From the NCBI GenBank assembly GCA_045631485.1, contig JAZQUU010000005.1, positions 1 to 40,314 on the forward strand: a stretch of DNA of 40,314 nt, written 5' to 3'. The position numbers and the translations under genes were made by a program. Source of the DNA: SIG452 sp045631485. Lineage in GTDB: Bacteria; Bacillota; Clostridia; UMGS1840. Numbering within the stretch: the stretch's first letter is position 1; every line of letters starts with the position of its first letter. The notes beneath the pieces are model-generated. The model did no database searches and was not told where the DNA came from. It was given only the letters and a program-made list of their open reading frames with translations. Shown piece by piece: positions 27,066 through 35,096 of this stretch.

Positions 27066-28001
27066 ATGGATAGAGTATTATTGGTTGCCGGTGGCGGAAC
27101 ACTGGGTACTTATGTAACCGAAGAGCTTGTGGAACGAGGCGTTTTGGTTGATGTGATTTGCCTGGAAGAATATGAAAATTCCGAGCTGGTTACCTATTAT
27201 AGAGAACGGGTGAACTATGACTATCTTACCGAATTTTTAAAAGATAAGCAGTATTCGGCAATTGTGGATTTTTTGCATTACATAGAAGTGGAAGATTACA
27301 AAAAGGTATATCATCTCTATTCGGAACACACCGAACAGATTGTGTATTTATCTTCTTATCGGGTATATGCAGGGGAAGAGCATCCCACGGTGGAAACATC
27401 TCCCACCTGGATGGATGTTACCGTGGATCGGGAATTTTTGGAAAACGAAAACTATGCAATGCCCAAGCTTCGTTGTGAGGCATTTTTAAAGAGCCAACCC
27501 GTTAAGAATTGGACAATCGTAAGACCTGTAATTTCCTTTTCAAACAGAAGATTTGATTTATTTATGTACACGGGCTCTATGATTATTTCCAAAATGAAAA
27601 ATAAAGAAAAAATTGTGTTGCCCATAGAAGTGAAGGATACCACGGCAGGTATCGATTGGGCAGGGAATACGGGAAAATTGATGGGAAAACTTCTGATGAA
27701 CGAAAAGACGCTCGGGGAAGCTTATACCATTTCTTCCGCACAGAATATCACTTGGGGAGAGCTTGCTGACATTTATCAGGAAGTTTTCGGCATTGTGATT
27801 GATTGGGTAAGTATGGACGATTTTATCAAATACGGACCCGATATGTCGGGAAATAAATGGGGCTTACAATATGACAGAGTGCTTGACAGAACAGTTGATG
27901 CAAGCAAGGTGTTAAGCGTAACCGATATGAAAAAAGAAGACTTTAAATCAATCAAAGAAGCGTTAATTTTGGAAATTGATAAAATAAAATCGGAAATTTA
28001 A
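27066..28001 (+). CDS. NAD-dependent epimerase/dehydratase (extended SDR)
   Basis: Extended short-chain dehydrogenase/reductase, 311 aa, acting on a sugar or sugar nucleotide. The NAD loop is 'VAGGGTLGTYV' near residue 7, and the catalytic YxxxK pair is Y130 and K134 in 'NYAMPKLRCEAF'; 'VYLSSYRVYAG' supplies the catalytic Ser/Thr region just before. The second half carries the substrate lobe with 'TISSAQNITWGELADIY', frequent in NmrA- or RffG-like members. AGGAGAG at 27052-27058 precedes the start, 13 bases after the oxidoreductase. Being between two Gfo/Idh/MocA paralogues suggests a joint redox conversion of one sugar. The precise reaction cannot be read from sequence. Confidence 0.87.
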   Translation: MDRVLLVAGGGTLGTYVTEELVERGVLVDVICLEEYENSELVTYYRERVNYDYLTEFLKDKQYSAIVDFLHYIEVEDYKKVYHLYSEHTEQIVYLSSYRVYAGEEHPTVETSPTWMDVTVDREFLENENYAMPKLRCEAFLKSQPVKNWTIVRPVISFSNRRFDLFMYTGSMIISKMKNKEKIVLPIEVKDTTAGIDWAGNTGKLMGKLLMNEKTLGEAYTISSAQNITWGELADIYQEVFGIVIDWVSMDDFIKYGPDMSGNKWGLQYDRVLDRTVDASKVLSVTDMKKEDFKSIKEALILEIDKIKSEI

Positions 28002-28020
28002 TTTCAGGTGCAGAGGTTGG

Positions 28021-29031
28021 ATGATGAAAAAAATAAAAATTGCTCAGATTGGTACCAGTATCAACAGCCACGGGAATGAAATTTTCAACACCATAAAAAG
28101 ACTGGATGACATATTCGAAATTGCAGGTTTTGTGTTCCCCGAAAATGAGAGAGAAAAATTCCCGGAACGAATGGCTGATTTCAGCGGATATCGCGAACTT
28201 ACCTTAGAAGAGGTTCTAAACGACCCCGAGATTGAAGCGGTAACCATAGAAACAGAAGAAATTTATCTTACAAAGTATGCTTTAATGGCAGCAGAACACG
28301 GAAAGCATATTCATATGGAGAAGCCCGGCGGGGTGGAACTTGCCGATTTTGAAGCACTCATAGAGCTTATGAAAAAAAGCGGCAAAACCTTCCAGACGGG
28401 CTATATGTACCGTTATAATCCCTATATTTTAGAACTAAAAGAGCAGATTAAAAATGGGGAGCTTGGTGATATCATCAGTATTGAAGCGCAAATGAACTGT
28501 TATCATCCCAAAAAGGTGCGCGATTGGCTGGGGAATTTCCCGGGTGGAATGATGTTTTTCTTAGGATGCCATCTCATTGATTTAATTCTTTCCATTCAGG
28601 GAAAACCCAAACGAATTATTCCGCTTCATAAGAGCTCGGGAATAGACGGGGTTACTGCAAAGGATTTCACAATGACCTTGTTTGAATATGAAAACGGGTT
28701 CTCCTTTGCAAAATCTTCTGCGGTGGAGATTGGTGGCTTTGAACGAAGACAGATTGTTGTTTCGGGGACCAAAAAAACCGTTGAATTAAAGCCATTGGAA
28801 TGGAATAATGCATCGGAAGATAATATCACCACAAAATCCGTGTATGACAGCGAAAATTGGCATATTACCTCCCGAAAAGAGAAAAGCAACAGTTTTAAAC
28901 GATATGACAGTATGATGAAAGACTTTGGGGAAATGGTTCTGGGGGACAAAGCAAATCCCTGGGATTATGACTACGAACTGGAACTTTATCAAACTGTTTT
29001 AAAAGCATGCCAAACCGATGATGAATGGTAA
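28021..29031 (+). CDS. Gfo/Idh/MocA family oxidoreductase (second copy)
   Basis: Paralogue of the oxidoreductase at 26036, 336 aa from the first of two adjacent ATGs; the second (28024) is better spaced from GAGG at 28013-28016, so the true product may be one residue shorter. K101 lies in the standard 'HMEKPGG' motif. Shared stretches such as 'FFLGCHLIDLILSIQG' show a duplication. The nucleotide loop 'IGTSINSHGNE' is also irregular. One copy may have diverged in cofactor or substrate use, or the two may form a hetero-oligomer. It is followed by a 69-base gap and the MDR gene, probably still in the same transcription unit. Function is inferred only at family level. Confidence 0.9.
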   Translation: MMKKIKIAQIGTSINSHGNEIFNTIKRLDDIFEIAGFVFPENEREKFPERMADFSGYRELTLEEVLNDPEIEAVTIETEEIYLTKYALMAAEHGKHIHMEKPGGVELADFEALIELMKKSGKTFQTGYMYRYNPYILELKEQIKNGELGDIISIEAQMNCYHPKKVRDWLGNFPGGMMFFLGCHLIDLILSIQGKPKRIIPLHKSSGIDGVTAKDFTMTLFEYENGFSFAKSSAVEIGGFERRQIVVSGTKKTVELKPLEWNNASEDNITTKSVYDSENWHITSRKEKSNSFKRYDSMMKDFGEMVLGDKANPWDYDYELELYQTVLKACQTDDEW

Positions 29032-29100
29032 TAATGTTGATTAGATAGAAAATAGAGATTCACTTTTAAAGACATAAAGGTGAAAGAAAGGATAATCATA

Positions 29101-30084
29101 ATGAAAGCAATTCTGGTAAATGATGACCAAAGTTTAAGATGGGATAATGTTCCCGATCCAATTATTAAAAGTGAAGAAGTATTGGTTGAAATTCACGCGG
29201 CGGCATTAAACCGTGCTGATTTAATGCAAAGAGAAGGCGACTACCCGCCACCTCCCGGATGCCCCGAATGGATGGGTCTTGAAATTTCCGGCGTGATTGT
29301 AGAAATGGGAGACGAAGCGAAGGAGAAATCCGATTGGAAAATCGGGGATAAGGTGTGTGCTCTGCTTGGCGGCGGAGGTTATGCCGAGTATGTTGCCGTG
29401 AAATATGATATGCTGATGCCCGTTCCCGCAAATTGCACGATGATTGAAGCTGCTGCCATCCCGGAAGCCTATGCCACCGCATACTTAAATTTATTCCACG
29501 AAGGCGGCATTAAAGAGGGAAATACCTTGTTGTTAACCGGAGGAACTTCCGGTCTTGCAAGTGTGGTAATTCCGATGGCAAAAGCGTTTGGTGTGCGGGT
29601 AATCACCACCGTTCGTACCGAAGAAAAAGCAGATGCGATTAAGCATTTGAATGCAGACAGAGTGGTGGTAACCTCGAAAGAAGATATTACCGCAGTATTA
29701 AAAGAAGAGCTTGACCAAGGTCACGGCGTTGATGTTGCAATTGACTGTCTTGGCGGTGAAATTATGGGCAAATGTGTTCATTTTCTCACCCATGGGGCAC
29801 GTTGGATTATGATTGCAGCTTTGGCAGGACAGAAAACCGAAATTGATTTAAAAAATATCTATGTGAGAAATGTTCGGATTGTGGGAAGCACTCTTCGCTC
29901 CAGAACTCCGGAATTTAAAGCAAAGCTGTTGGCTGAGCTTGTAGAAAAGGTGTTCCCGAAAATCGAAAACGGAGAAATTAAACCCACAATCTATCAGGTG
30001 CTTCCCATCACGGAAGCGGAAGCTGCCCACGACCTTTTGTATAAAGGACAAAGTGCAGGTAAGGTAGTGTTAACGGTAAAATGA
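29101..30084 (+). CDS. Zinc-free MDR, NADPH:quinone oxidoreductase (PIG3-like)
   Basis: Medium-chain dehydrogenase/reductase of the quinone oxidoreductase group, 327 aa. The N-terminal GroES-like fold has 'ALNRADLMQREGDYPPPPG', the hallmark of the PIG3/TP53I3 branch, and the NADPH-binding fold has 'LLLTGGTSGLASVVIPMAK'. Catalytic zinc cysteines are absent. It would reduce quinones or alpha,beta-unsaturated carbonyls, for example an enone arising from elimination of a sugar ketone; that link is inferred. An in-frame GTG at 29080 is possible, but AGAAAGGA at 29085-29092 fits the ATG at 29101. Its stop overlaps the next gene's start by 4 bases, implying translational coupling. Confidence 0.9.
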   Translation: MKAILVNDDQSLRWDNVPDPIIKSEEVLVEIHAAALNRADLMQREGDYPPPPGCPEWMGLEISGVIVEMGDEAKEKSDWKIGDKVCALLGGGGYAEYVAVKYDMLMPVPANCTMIEAAAIPEAYATAYLNLFHEGGIKEGNTLLLTGGTSGLASVVIPMAKAFGVRVITTVRTEEKADAIKHLNADRVVVTSKEDITAVLKEELDQGHGVDVAIDCLGGEIMGKCVHFLTHGARWIMIAALAGQKTEIDLKNIYVRNVRIVGSTLRSRTPEFKAKLLAELVEKVFPKIENGEIKPTIYQVLPITEAEAAHDLLYKGQSAGKVVLTVK

Positions 30085-30707
30085 TAGAGATTACTCCCAT
30101 TTTATACGGAAAATCAGTTTTGTCGGAAGATGCAATCTTTTATGATGGCTCAAATGATAAGGTTTTGCCCATTGTCTTTATGATATATTTGGTGAAGACC
30201 GAAAATCATATCATTTTGGTGGATGCAGGATGCGAAACAATGCCCGGATTTGAGATGCAGGATTTTGTGGGAACATTAACTGCACTAAAAATGGCGGGAG
30301 TTGCTCCCGAGGATGTCACAGATGTTATCATAACCCACGCCCATCACGACCATATTGAATGTGTGAAATATTTTAAAAACGCGGTCATTCATATTGAGCA
30401 GGATGAGTATGAAAACGGAAAAAAATATATTCCAAATGATTTCAAAACCAATATATTTCAAGACAAATACAAAATTTGCAACGATATTGAGGTTATAAAA
30501 ATCGGCGGGCATTCCAAGGGCTCCTGCGTTGTTGAAATCAAAAAAGATGATAAAATCTTTGTGATAGCGGGGGACGAATGCTATTCCCGACAATGTTTTG
30601 TTGAACAAAGGCATACCGGCAGTTTTTTTGACGAAACTGCAAGTAAAGAATTTGTGCAAAAATATAGCGCTGATCCGTATAAAATATTGTTGTGCCATGA
30701 ACTGTAA
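30081..30707 (+). CDS. Metallo-beta-lactamase-fold hydrolase
   Basis: Metal-dependent hydrolase of the lactonase/glyoxalase II type, 208 aa. The HxHxDH motif is H86, H88, D90 and H91 in 'THAHHDHIE'; the later ligands are in 'GGHSKGS', 'IAGDECY' and the last His in 'LLCHEL' near the C-terminus. Length and motif set match N-acyl homoserine lactonase-like and small sugar-lactone hydrolases. Its start overlaps the MDR stop (ATGA), so the two are coupled and probably act in sequence, such as oxidation to a lactone followed by opening. A role in quorum quenching is possible in the family but not favoured by this neighbourhood. Confidence 0.9.
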   Translation: MIEITPILYGKSVLSEDAIFYDGSNDKVLPIVFMIYLVKTENHIILVDAGCETMPGFEMQDFVGTLTALKMAGVAPEDVTDVIITHAHHDHIECVKYFKNAVIHIEQDEYENGKKYIPNDFKTNIFQDKYKICNDIEVIKIGGHSKGSCVVEIKKDDKIFVIAGDECYSRQCFVEQRHTGSFFDETASKEFVQKYSADPYKILLCHEL

Positions 30708-30749
30708 CATCAGAAATTTGAGAAAATCAAAGGAGAAACGAACCGGAAA

Positions 30750-32954
30750 ATGAATAAAAAATTTATTTGTGCTTCCAAAGAAAGATGCACATTTGAACAA
30801 TTTGTGTCTGCGCCATATCTTCGCAAGTCCTTTGATTTGGAAGAAATTCCGAGGCGTGCGGAAATTTCTGTTTGCGGATTGGGATTCTACAAATTATATA
30901 TCAACGGACGGGATATTACAAAAGGAGCCTTGGCTCCCTATATCAGTAATCCCAACCATCTTTGTTATTACGACACCTATGAGATTGCAGATTATTTGCG
31001 TCAAGGCGAAAATGTGATTGCAATTCTTTTGGGAAACGGGTTCTATAATGCCTTTGGCGGTGCAGTTTGGGGTTTTGACAAAGCCGATTGGAGCAATCCT
31101 CCCTGCGTTTGCCTCGAATTGATAATCGACGGGAAGCTTTTTATGGAAGCTGACGAAAGCTTTCGGGTGCATCCTTCTCCCATCATCTTTGATGAACTCA
31201 GAATGGGAGAACATTATGATGCCAATCTGGAAATTCCCGATTGGAATTTGCCCGGATTTGATGATAGCAACTGGAAATCTGCTATCACGGCACCTGCTCC
31301 CAAAGGGGAATTAACCAAGTGTATTGCAGAACCGATTGTCGTTACCAAAGAGTTAACCGCAGTTCGCATTTTTAAGCAGGATAATGGATTCGTTTACGAT
31401 TTTGGCGAGAATACTGCGGGAGTCTGCACATTAAAACTCAATGCTTCAAAAGGGCAGAAAATAGAGCTCTATCACGGGGAAGCGTTAACCGACGGTAAAT
31501 TTGATAATTACAGTACCATATTTGATCGTCCCGATGCACCTTTTTATCCCGAATACGGGCAAAAGGATGTTTATATCGCAAAAGGAGAGGGGGAGGAAGC
31601 ATACACTCCTTCCTTCACCTATCACGGATTTCGATATGTGCTGGTAAAGGGAATCACCGAAGAACAGGCAACAAAAGAACTGCTTACCTACAAGGTGATG
31701 AGCTCCGATGTGAAAGAACTCGGCGGATTTTCTTGCAGTGACTACATGGCAAACACTCTTTTTGAGATGGTCAAACGATCAGACCGTTCCAATTTTTATT
31801 ATTTTCCCACGGATTGTCCCCATCGGGAGAAAAACGGTTGGACGGGAGATATTTCTCTTTCGGCAGACCATTTCACTTTGTTGTATGACGTTAAAAAAAG
31901 CTTTACCGAGTGGCTTCGCAATGTGAGAGCGGCACAGCTTGAAAGCGGGCAGATTCCTTGCGTAGTTCCTACTTCTGAATTCGGTTATGATTGGGGAAGC
32001 GGCCCCGCCTGGGATTCTGCTTTATTTACATTGCCCTATGAATTATATATGAAGCGAGGCAATACGGATATCATCAAGGAAAATGCCGATGCAATGGTTC
32101 GGTATTTTGATTATATTTTAAAAAAGAGAAACGAAGACGGTACGGTTACTATCGGACTTGGCGATTGGTGTCCCGTTGGAACATCGGAGCATCGGTACAA
32201 TACGCCGATTGAGGTTACCAACACCATTATGTTAATGGATATGGCAAAAAAAGCTGCCACGATGTTGGAAGCGGTAGAAGATAACCGTTTTCATTTAATG
32301 CTTGAAATTTATGAAGATTTTAAAAACACCGTAAGAAACATTCTGTTAGACAAAAATACTATGAGTTTAAAGGGTAACACCCAAACCGCTCAGGCGATGG
32401 GGTTGTACTATGGTGTTTTTGAAAAAAATGAAGAAGAAAAAGCATTTCAAAAGCTATTGGAATACATCGAAAATAACAACAACAATTTTGATTGCGGTTG
32501 CTTGGGGATGCACGTTTTATTTCATGTGCTTTCCCGATTTGGATATGCGGAGTTGGCATACCAAATGATTACAAAGAAAGAATATCCCTCTTACGGATAT
32601 TTGATAGAAATCGGAGAAACCACTCTGCCGGAATGGTTCCGTAGCGATAATCCACGCCGAGGCTCCCATAATCATCATTTCTTTGGGGATATCGGCAGAT
32701 GGTTTATTACAGAAGTTGCAGGACTTGATGTAGTAGACAGTAAAACCATTCAGATTAAGCCGAATTTTATTGAAAAACTAAGGTTTGCGGAAGCTTACTG
32801 TGAATTGCCCTCGGGAAGAGTTTTTGTAAAATGGGAAAAAACGGATGACGGAATCCGCCTTAGTGTGGATTGCCCGAAAGATATCCGATATGAAGTGGTT
32901 TTACCCCCGGGATATTGTGAAGAAAACGGTTACATTGCGAAAATTGTTTCGTAG
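30750..32954 (+). CDS. GH78 alpha-L-rhamnosidase
   Basis: Inverting alpha-L-rhamnosidase of family GH78, 734 aa, cytoplasmic (no signal peptide). Residues about 28-180 form the Bac_rhamnosid_N domain, about 205-300 a beta domain, about 325-650 the (alpha/alpha)6 barrel and the rest the C-terminal beta domain. The substrate and acid residues D355, E360 and D367 in 'TDCPHREKNGWTGD' have exactly the spacing seen in Bacillus RhaB (D567, E572, D579); the general base is probably E628 in 'TTLPEWFR'. AGGAGA at 30731-30736 is 13 bases from the ATG, rather far. It frees rhamnose for the isomerase encoded two genes later. The preferred aglycone or linkage is unknown. Confidence 0.95.
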   Translation: MNKKFICASKERCTFEQFVSAPYLRKSFDLEEIPRRAEISVCGLGFYKLYINGRDITKGALAPYISNPNHLCYYDTYEIADYLRQGENVIAILLGNGFYNAFGGAVWGFDKADWSNPPCVCLELIIDGKLFMEADESFRVHPSPIIFDELRMGEHYDANLEIPDWNLPGFDDSNWKSAITAPAPKGELTKCIAEPIVVTKELTAVRIFKQDNGFVYDFGENTAGVCTLKLNASKGQKIELYHGEALTDGKFDNYSTIFDRPDAPFYPEYGQKDVYIAKGEGEEAYTPSFTYHGFRYVLVKGITEEQATKELLTYKVMSSDVKELGGFSCSDYMANTLFEMVKRSDRSNFYYFPTDCPHREKNGWTGDISLSADHFTLLYDVKKSFTEWLRNVRAAQLESGQIPCVVPTSEFGYDWGSGPAWDSALFTLPYELYMKRGNTDIIKENADAMVRYFDYILKKRNEDGTVTIGLGDWCPVGTSEHRYNTPIEVTNTIMLMDMAKKAATMLEAVEDNRFHLMLEIYEDFKNTVRNILLDKNTMSLKGNTQTAQAMGLYYGVFEKNEEEKAFQKLLEYIENNNNNFDCGCLGMHVLFHVLSRFGYAELAYQMITKKEYPSYGYLIEIGETTLPEWFRSDNPRRGSHNHHFFGDIGRWFITEVAGLDVVDSKTIQIKPNFIEKLRFAEAYCELPSGRVFVKWEKTDDGIRLSVDCPKDIRYEVVLPPGYCEENGYIAKIVS

Positions 32955-32965
32955 GAAGGAATATT

Positions 32966-33799
32966 ATGTTTTTTAAAAACTATGATAAGCCCGGGCCGGG
33001 GATTCAACCAAGAAATCCCGACGAGCCGAGGATTAAAATTTTTTGGGATATATTCCCGAGAAAGCTTTGTAATTTGTTCAAACTGAATTTATTGTATCTT
33101 TTGGTTTCAGTTCCTTTTTTCCTGGTCACGATGGTGGTTGCCGGGGTTATTTCGTTACCTGTAATCACTTCGGCAGCATCCGAGCTGACCGCCGTGCAAG
33201 TGAACGGATATGATATTTTGATCAGATTTTTGGTTGCATTTTTGTTTATGATATTTGCAGGGTTAGGGCCCGCCACCGCAGGATTTAGTTATATTATTCG
33301 GGAATACGCTGATGAGTGTCCTTGTTGGCTAATCGGTGATTTTTTTGAAAAGCTGAAATCAAACTTTAAGCAAAGTATTTTGCTGTGGTTGATTGATTTG
33401 GCAGTTTTCTATGTGCTTACGGTGGCATTTTCCTTTTACGGACAAACCCAAAATACTATTTTTCAGTATATCATTTTGGTGATGATACTTGTTTATATGA
33501 TGATGCACACATACATTTATCAGATGATGATTACCTTTGATTTGCCGTTAAAGCATATCTTAAAAAACTCTTTGCTGTTGGCAATGGGGAAAGCTCCGAG
33601 CAGCTTAATCATTCTGATATGCAATATCCTGATATATGCAGTGTTGCCTTGTGTGGTTATTTTAAGCAAAGCAGGGTTACTCACAACACTTATCATCTTA
33701 TTGGCAGAAATTTTCTTGTTTCCGTCCATTACAAATTTTATCACCGTTTTTTATATCACACCGATGATTCGTAAATACATCGGTAATGAAGAGAAATAA
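32966..33799 (+). CDS. YesL-like DUF624 membrane protein
   Basis: Integral membrane protein of the DUF624/YesL family, 277 aa with five to six hydrophobic spans (about residues 38-60, 83-110, 132-155, 161-188 and 205-250) after a cytoplasmic N-terminus containing 'RIKIFWDIFPRKLCNLFKLN', the most conserved part of the family. In Bacillus subtilis yesL lies in the rhamnogalacturonan locus with yesM and yesN, and the same partner types are present in this window. Biochemical function is unknown; a role next to sugar import or sensing is inferred from co-occurrence only. It begins 11 bases after the rhamnosidase stop, with AGGAAGGA between. Confidence 0.9.
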   Translation: MFFKNYDKPGPGIQPRNPDEPRIKIFWDIFPRKLCNLFKLNLLYLLVSVPFFLVTMVVAGVISLPVITSAASELTAVQVNGYDILIRFLVAFLFMIFAGLGPATAGFSYIIREYADECPCWLIGDFFEKLKSNFKQSILLWLIDLAVFYVLTVAFSFYGQTQNTIFQYIILVMILVYMMMHTYIYQMMITFDLPLKHILKNSLLLAMGKAPSSLIILICNILIYAVLPCVVILSKAGLLTTLIILLAEIFLFPSITNFITVFYITPMIRKYIGNEEK

Positions 33800-33832
33800 T
33801 TGTTAATTGAATAAAAATTCAGGAGGTTTATG

Positions 33833-35080
33833 ATGCAAAGATACGAAAGCGCTAAAGAAATCTACAAAAAGCTTGGTGTAGATACTGATGAAGCAATTAA
33901 AAAATTAAAAGAAATTCCCGTGGCACTGCATTGCTGGCAGGGGGATGACGTGATCGGTTTTGACCACGACGGCCCCTTAACCGGCGGGATTCAGACTACC
34001 GGCAACTACCCCGGAAAAGCAAGAACTCCCGAAGAGCTAATGCAGGATATGGACAAGGTAATGTCTTTATGCCCCGGGAAAAAGAAATTAAACATCCACG
34101 CTTGCTATGCCATTTTTGAAAACGGCGAATATGCAGACAGAAATAGCATCGAACCCAAGCATTTTGCAAAATGGGTGGAATTTGCAAAAGAAAGAAATAT
34201 GGGCATTGATTTTAATCCCACTTTCTTTTCTCATCCCAAGGTAAAAGACGGTTTAACCCTTTCAAGCCCCGACGAAACAACCCGAAAATTCTGGGTTGAC
34301 CACGGAAAAGCTTGTATCAGAATTTCCGAGTATTTTGCCAAAGAAACAGGCGTTCCTTGTGTTATGAATATCTGGATTGGCGATGGTTATAAGGATATTC
34401 CGGCAGACAGAATTGGTCCCAGAATGAGATACAAACAGTCTATCGAGGAAATTTTATCTGAGCCTTATGATAAAGCGTTGGTAAAAGTTTGTGTAGAATC
34501 CAAAGTATTTGGAATCGGGGTAGAAGCATACACCGTCGGAAGTGCAGAATTCACTTTGACTTTTGCGGCAACTCACGAAGGATGTCTGCCCTTAATGGAT
34601 AACGGCCATTATCATCCCACCGAAGTGGTTTCGGACAAAATTCCCGCATTGCTTGCCTTCTTCCCTGAAATTGCATTGCACATCACAAGACCCATCCGTT
34701 GGGACTCCGACCACGTGGTATTATTTGACGATGAAACCAGAGAAATGGCAAAAGAAATCGTAAGATGCGATGCATTGGACAGAGTGTATATGGCACTTGA
34801 CTATTTTGATGCCTCCATCAACAGAATTTCTGCCTGGACAGTAGGTTTCAGAAACTGGCAGAAAGCATTACTCAACGCTCTTTGTACTCCCAATGAATTA
34901 TTAAAGAATCTGCAGGATAAAAACGAACTGACCGAATTGCAGGTAATGCAGGATGAATTAAAAACCTTGCCTTTTGGCGATATTTGGGAAGAATATTGCC
35001 GTCAGTGCGGTGTGAAAGCAGACAGAGAATGGTTTAGCGAGATTAAAGAATACGAAGCTAATGTATTAAGTAAGCGCTAA
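33833..35080 (+). CDS. rhaA: L-rhamnose isomerase
   Basis: Converts L-rhamnose to L-rhamnulose in the cytoplasm, the first step of rhamnose catabolism. The 415-aa product aligns end to end by eye with Escherichia coli RhaA: 'ALHCWQGDDVIGF', 'GGIQTTGNYPGKART', 'VESKVFGIGVEAYTVGS', the metal-site region 'DNGHYHPTEVVSDKI' and 'RPIRWDSDHVV' followed by 'LDYFDASINRI'. Two ATGs in a row occur at 33830 and 33833; AGGAGG at 33821-33826 is better spaced for the second. The kinase and aldolase (RhaB, RhaD) that normally follow are not in the window. Its position after the rhamnosidase identifies rhamnose as one sugar of the target glycan. Confidence 0.97.
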   Translation: MQRYESAKEIYKKLGVDTDEAIKKLKEIPVALHCWQGDDVIGFDHDGPLTGGIQTTGNYPGKARTPEELMQDMDKVMSLCPGKKKLNIHACYAIFENGEYADRNSIEPKHFAKWVEFAKERNMGIDFNPTFFSHPKVKDGLTLSSPDETTRKFWVDHGKACIRISEYFAKETGVPCVMNIWIGDGYKDIPADRIGPRMRYKQSIEEILSEPYDKALVKVCVESKVFGIGVEAYTVGSAEFTLTFAATHEGCLPLMDNGHYHPTEVVSDKIPALLAFFPEIALHITRPIRWDSDHVVLFDDETREMAKEIVRCDALDRVYMALDYFDASINRISAWTVGFRNWQKALLNALCTPNELLKNLQDKNELTELQVMQDELKTLPFGDIWEEYCRQCGVKADREWFSEIKEYEANVLSKR

Positions 35081-35096
35081 AAACAGGAGAAGAATT

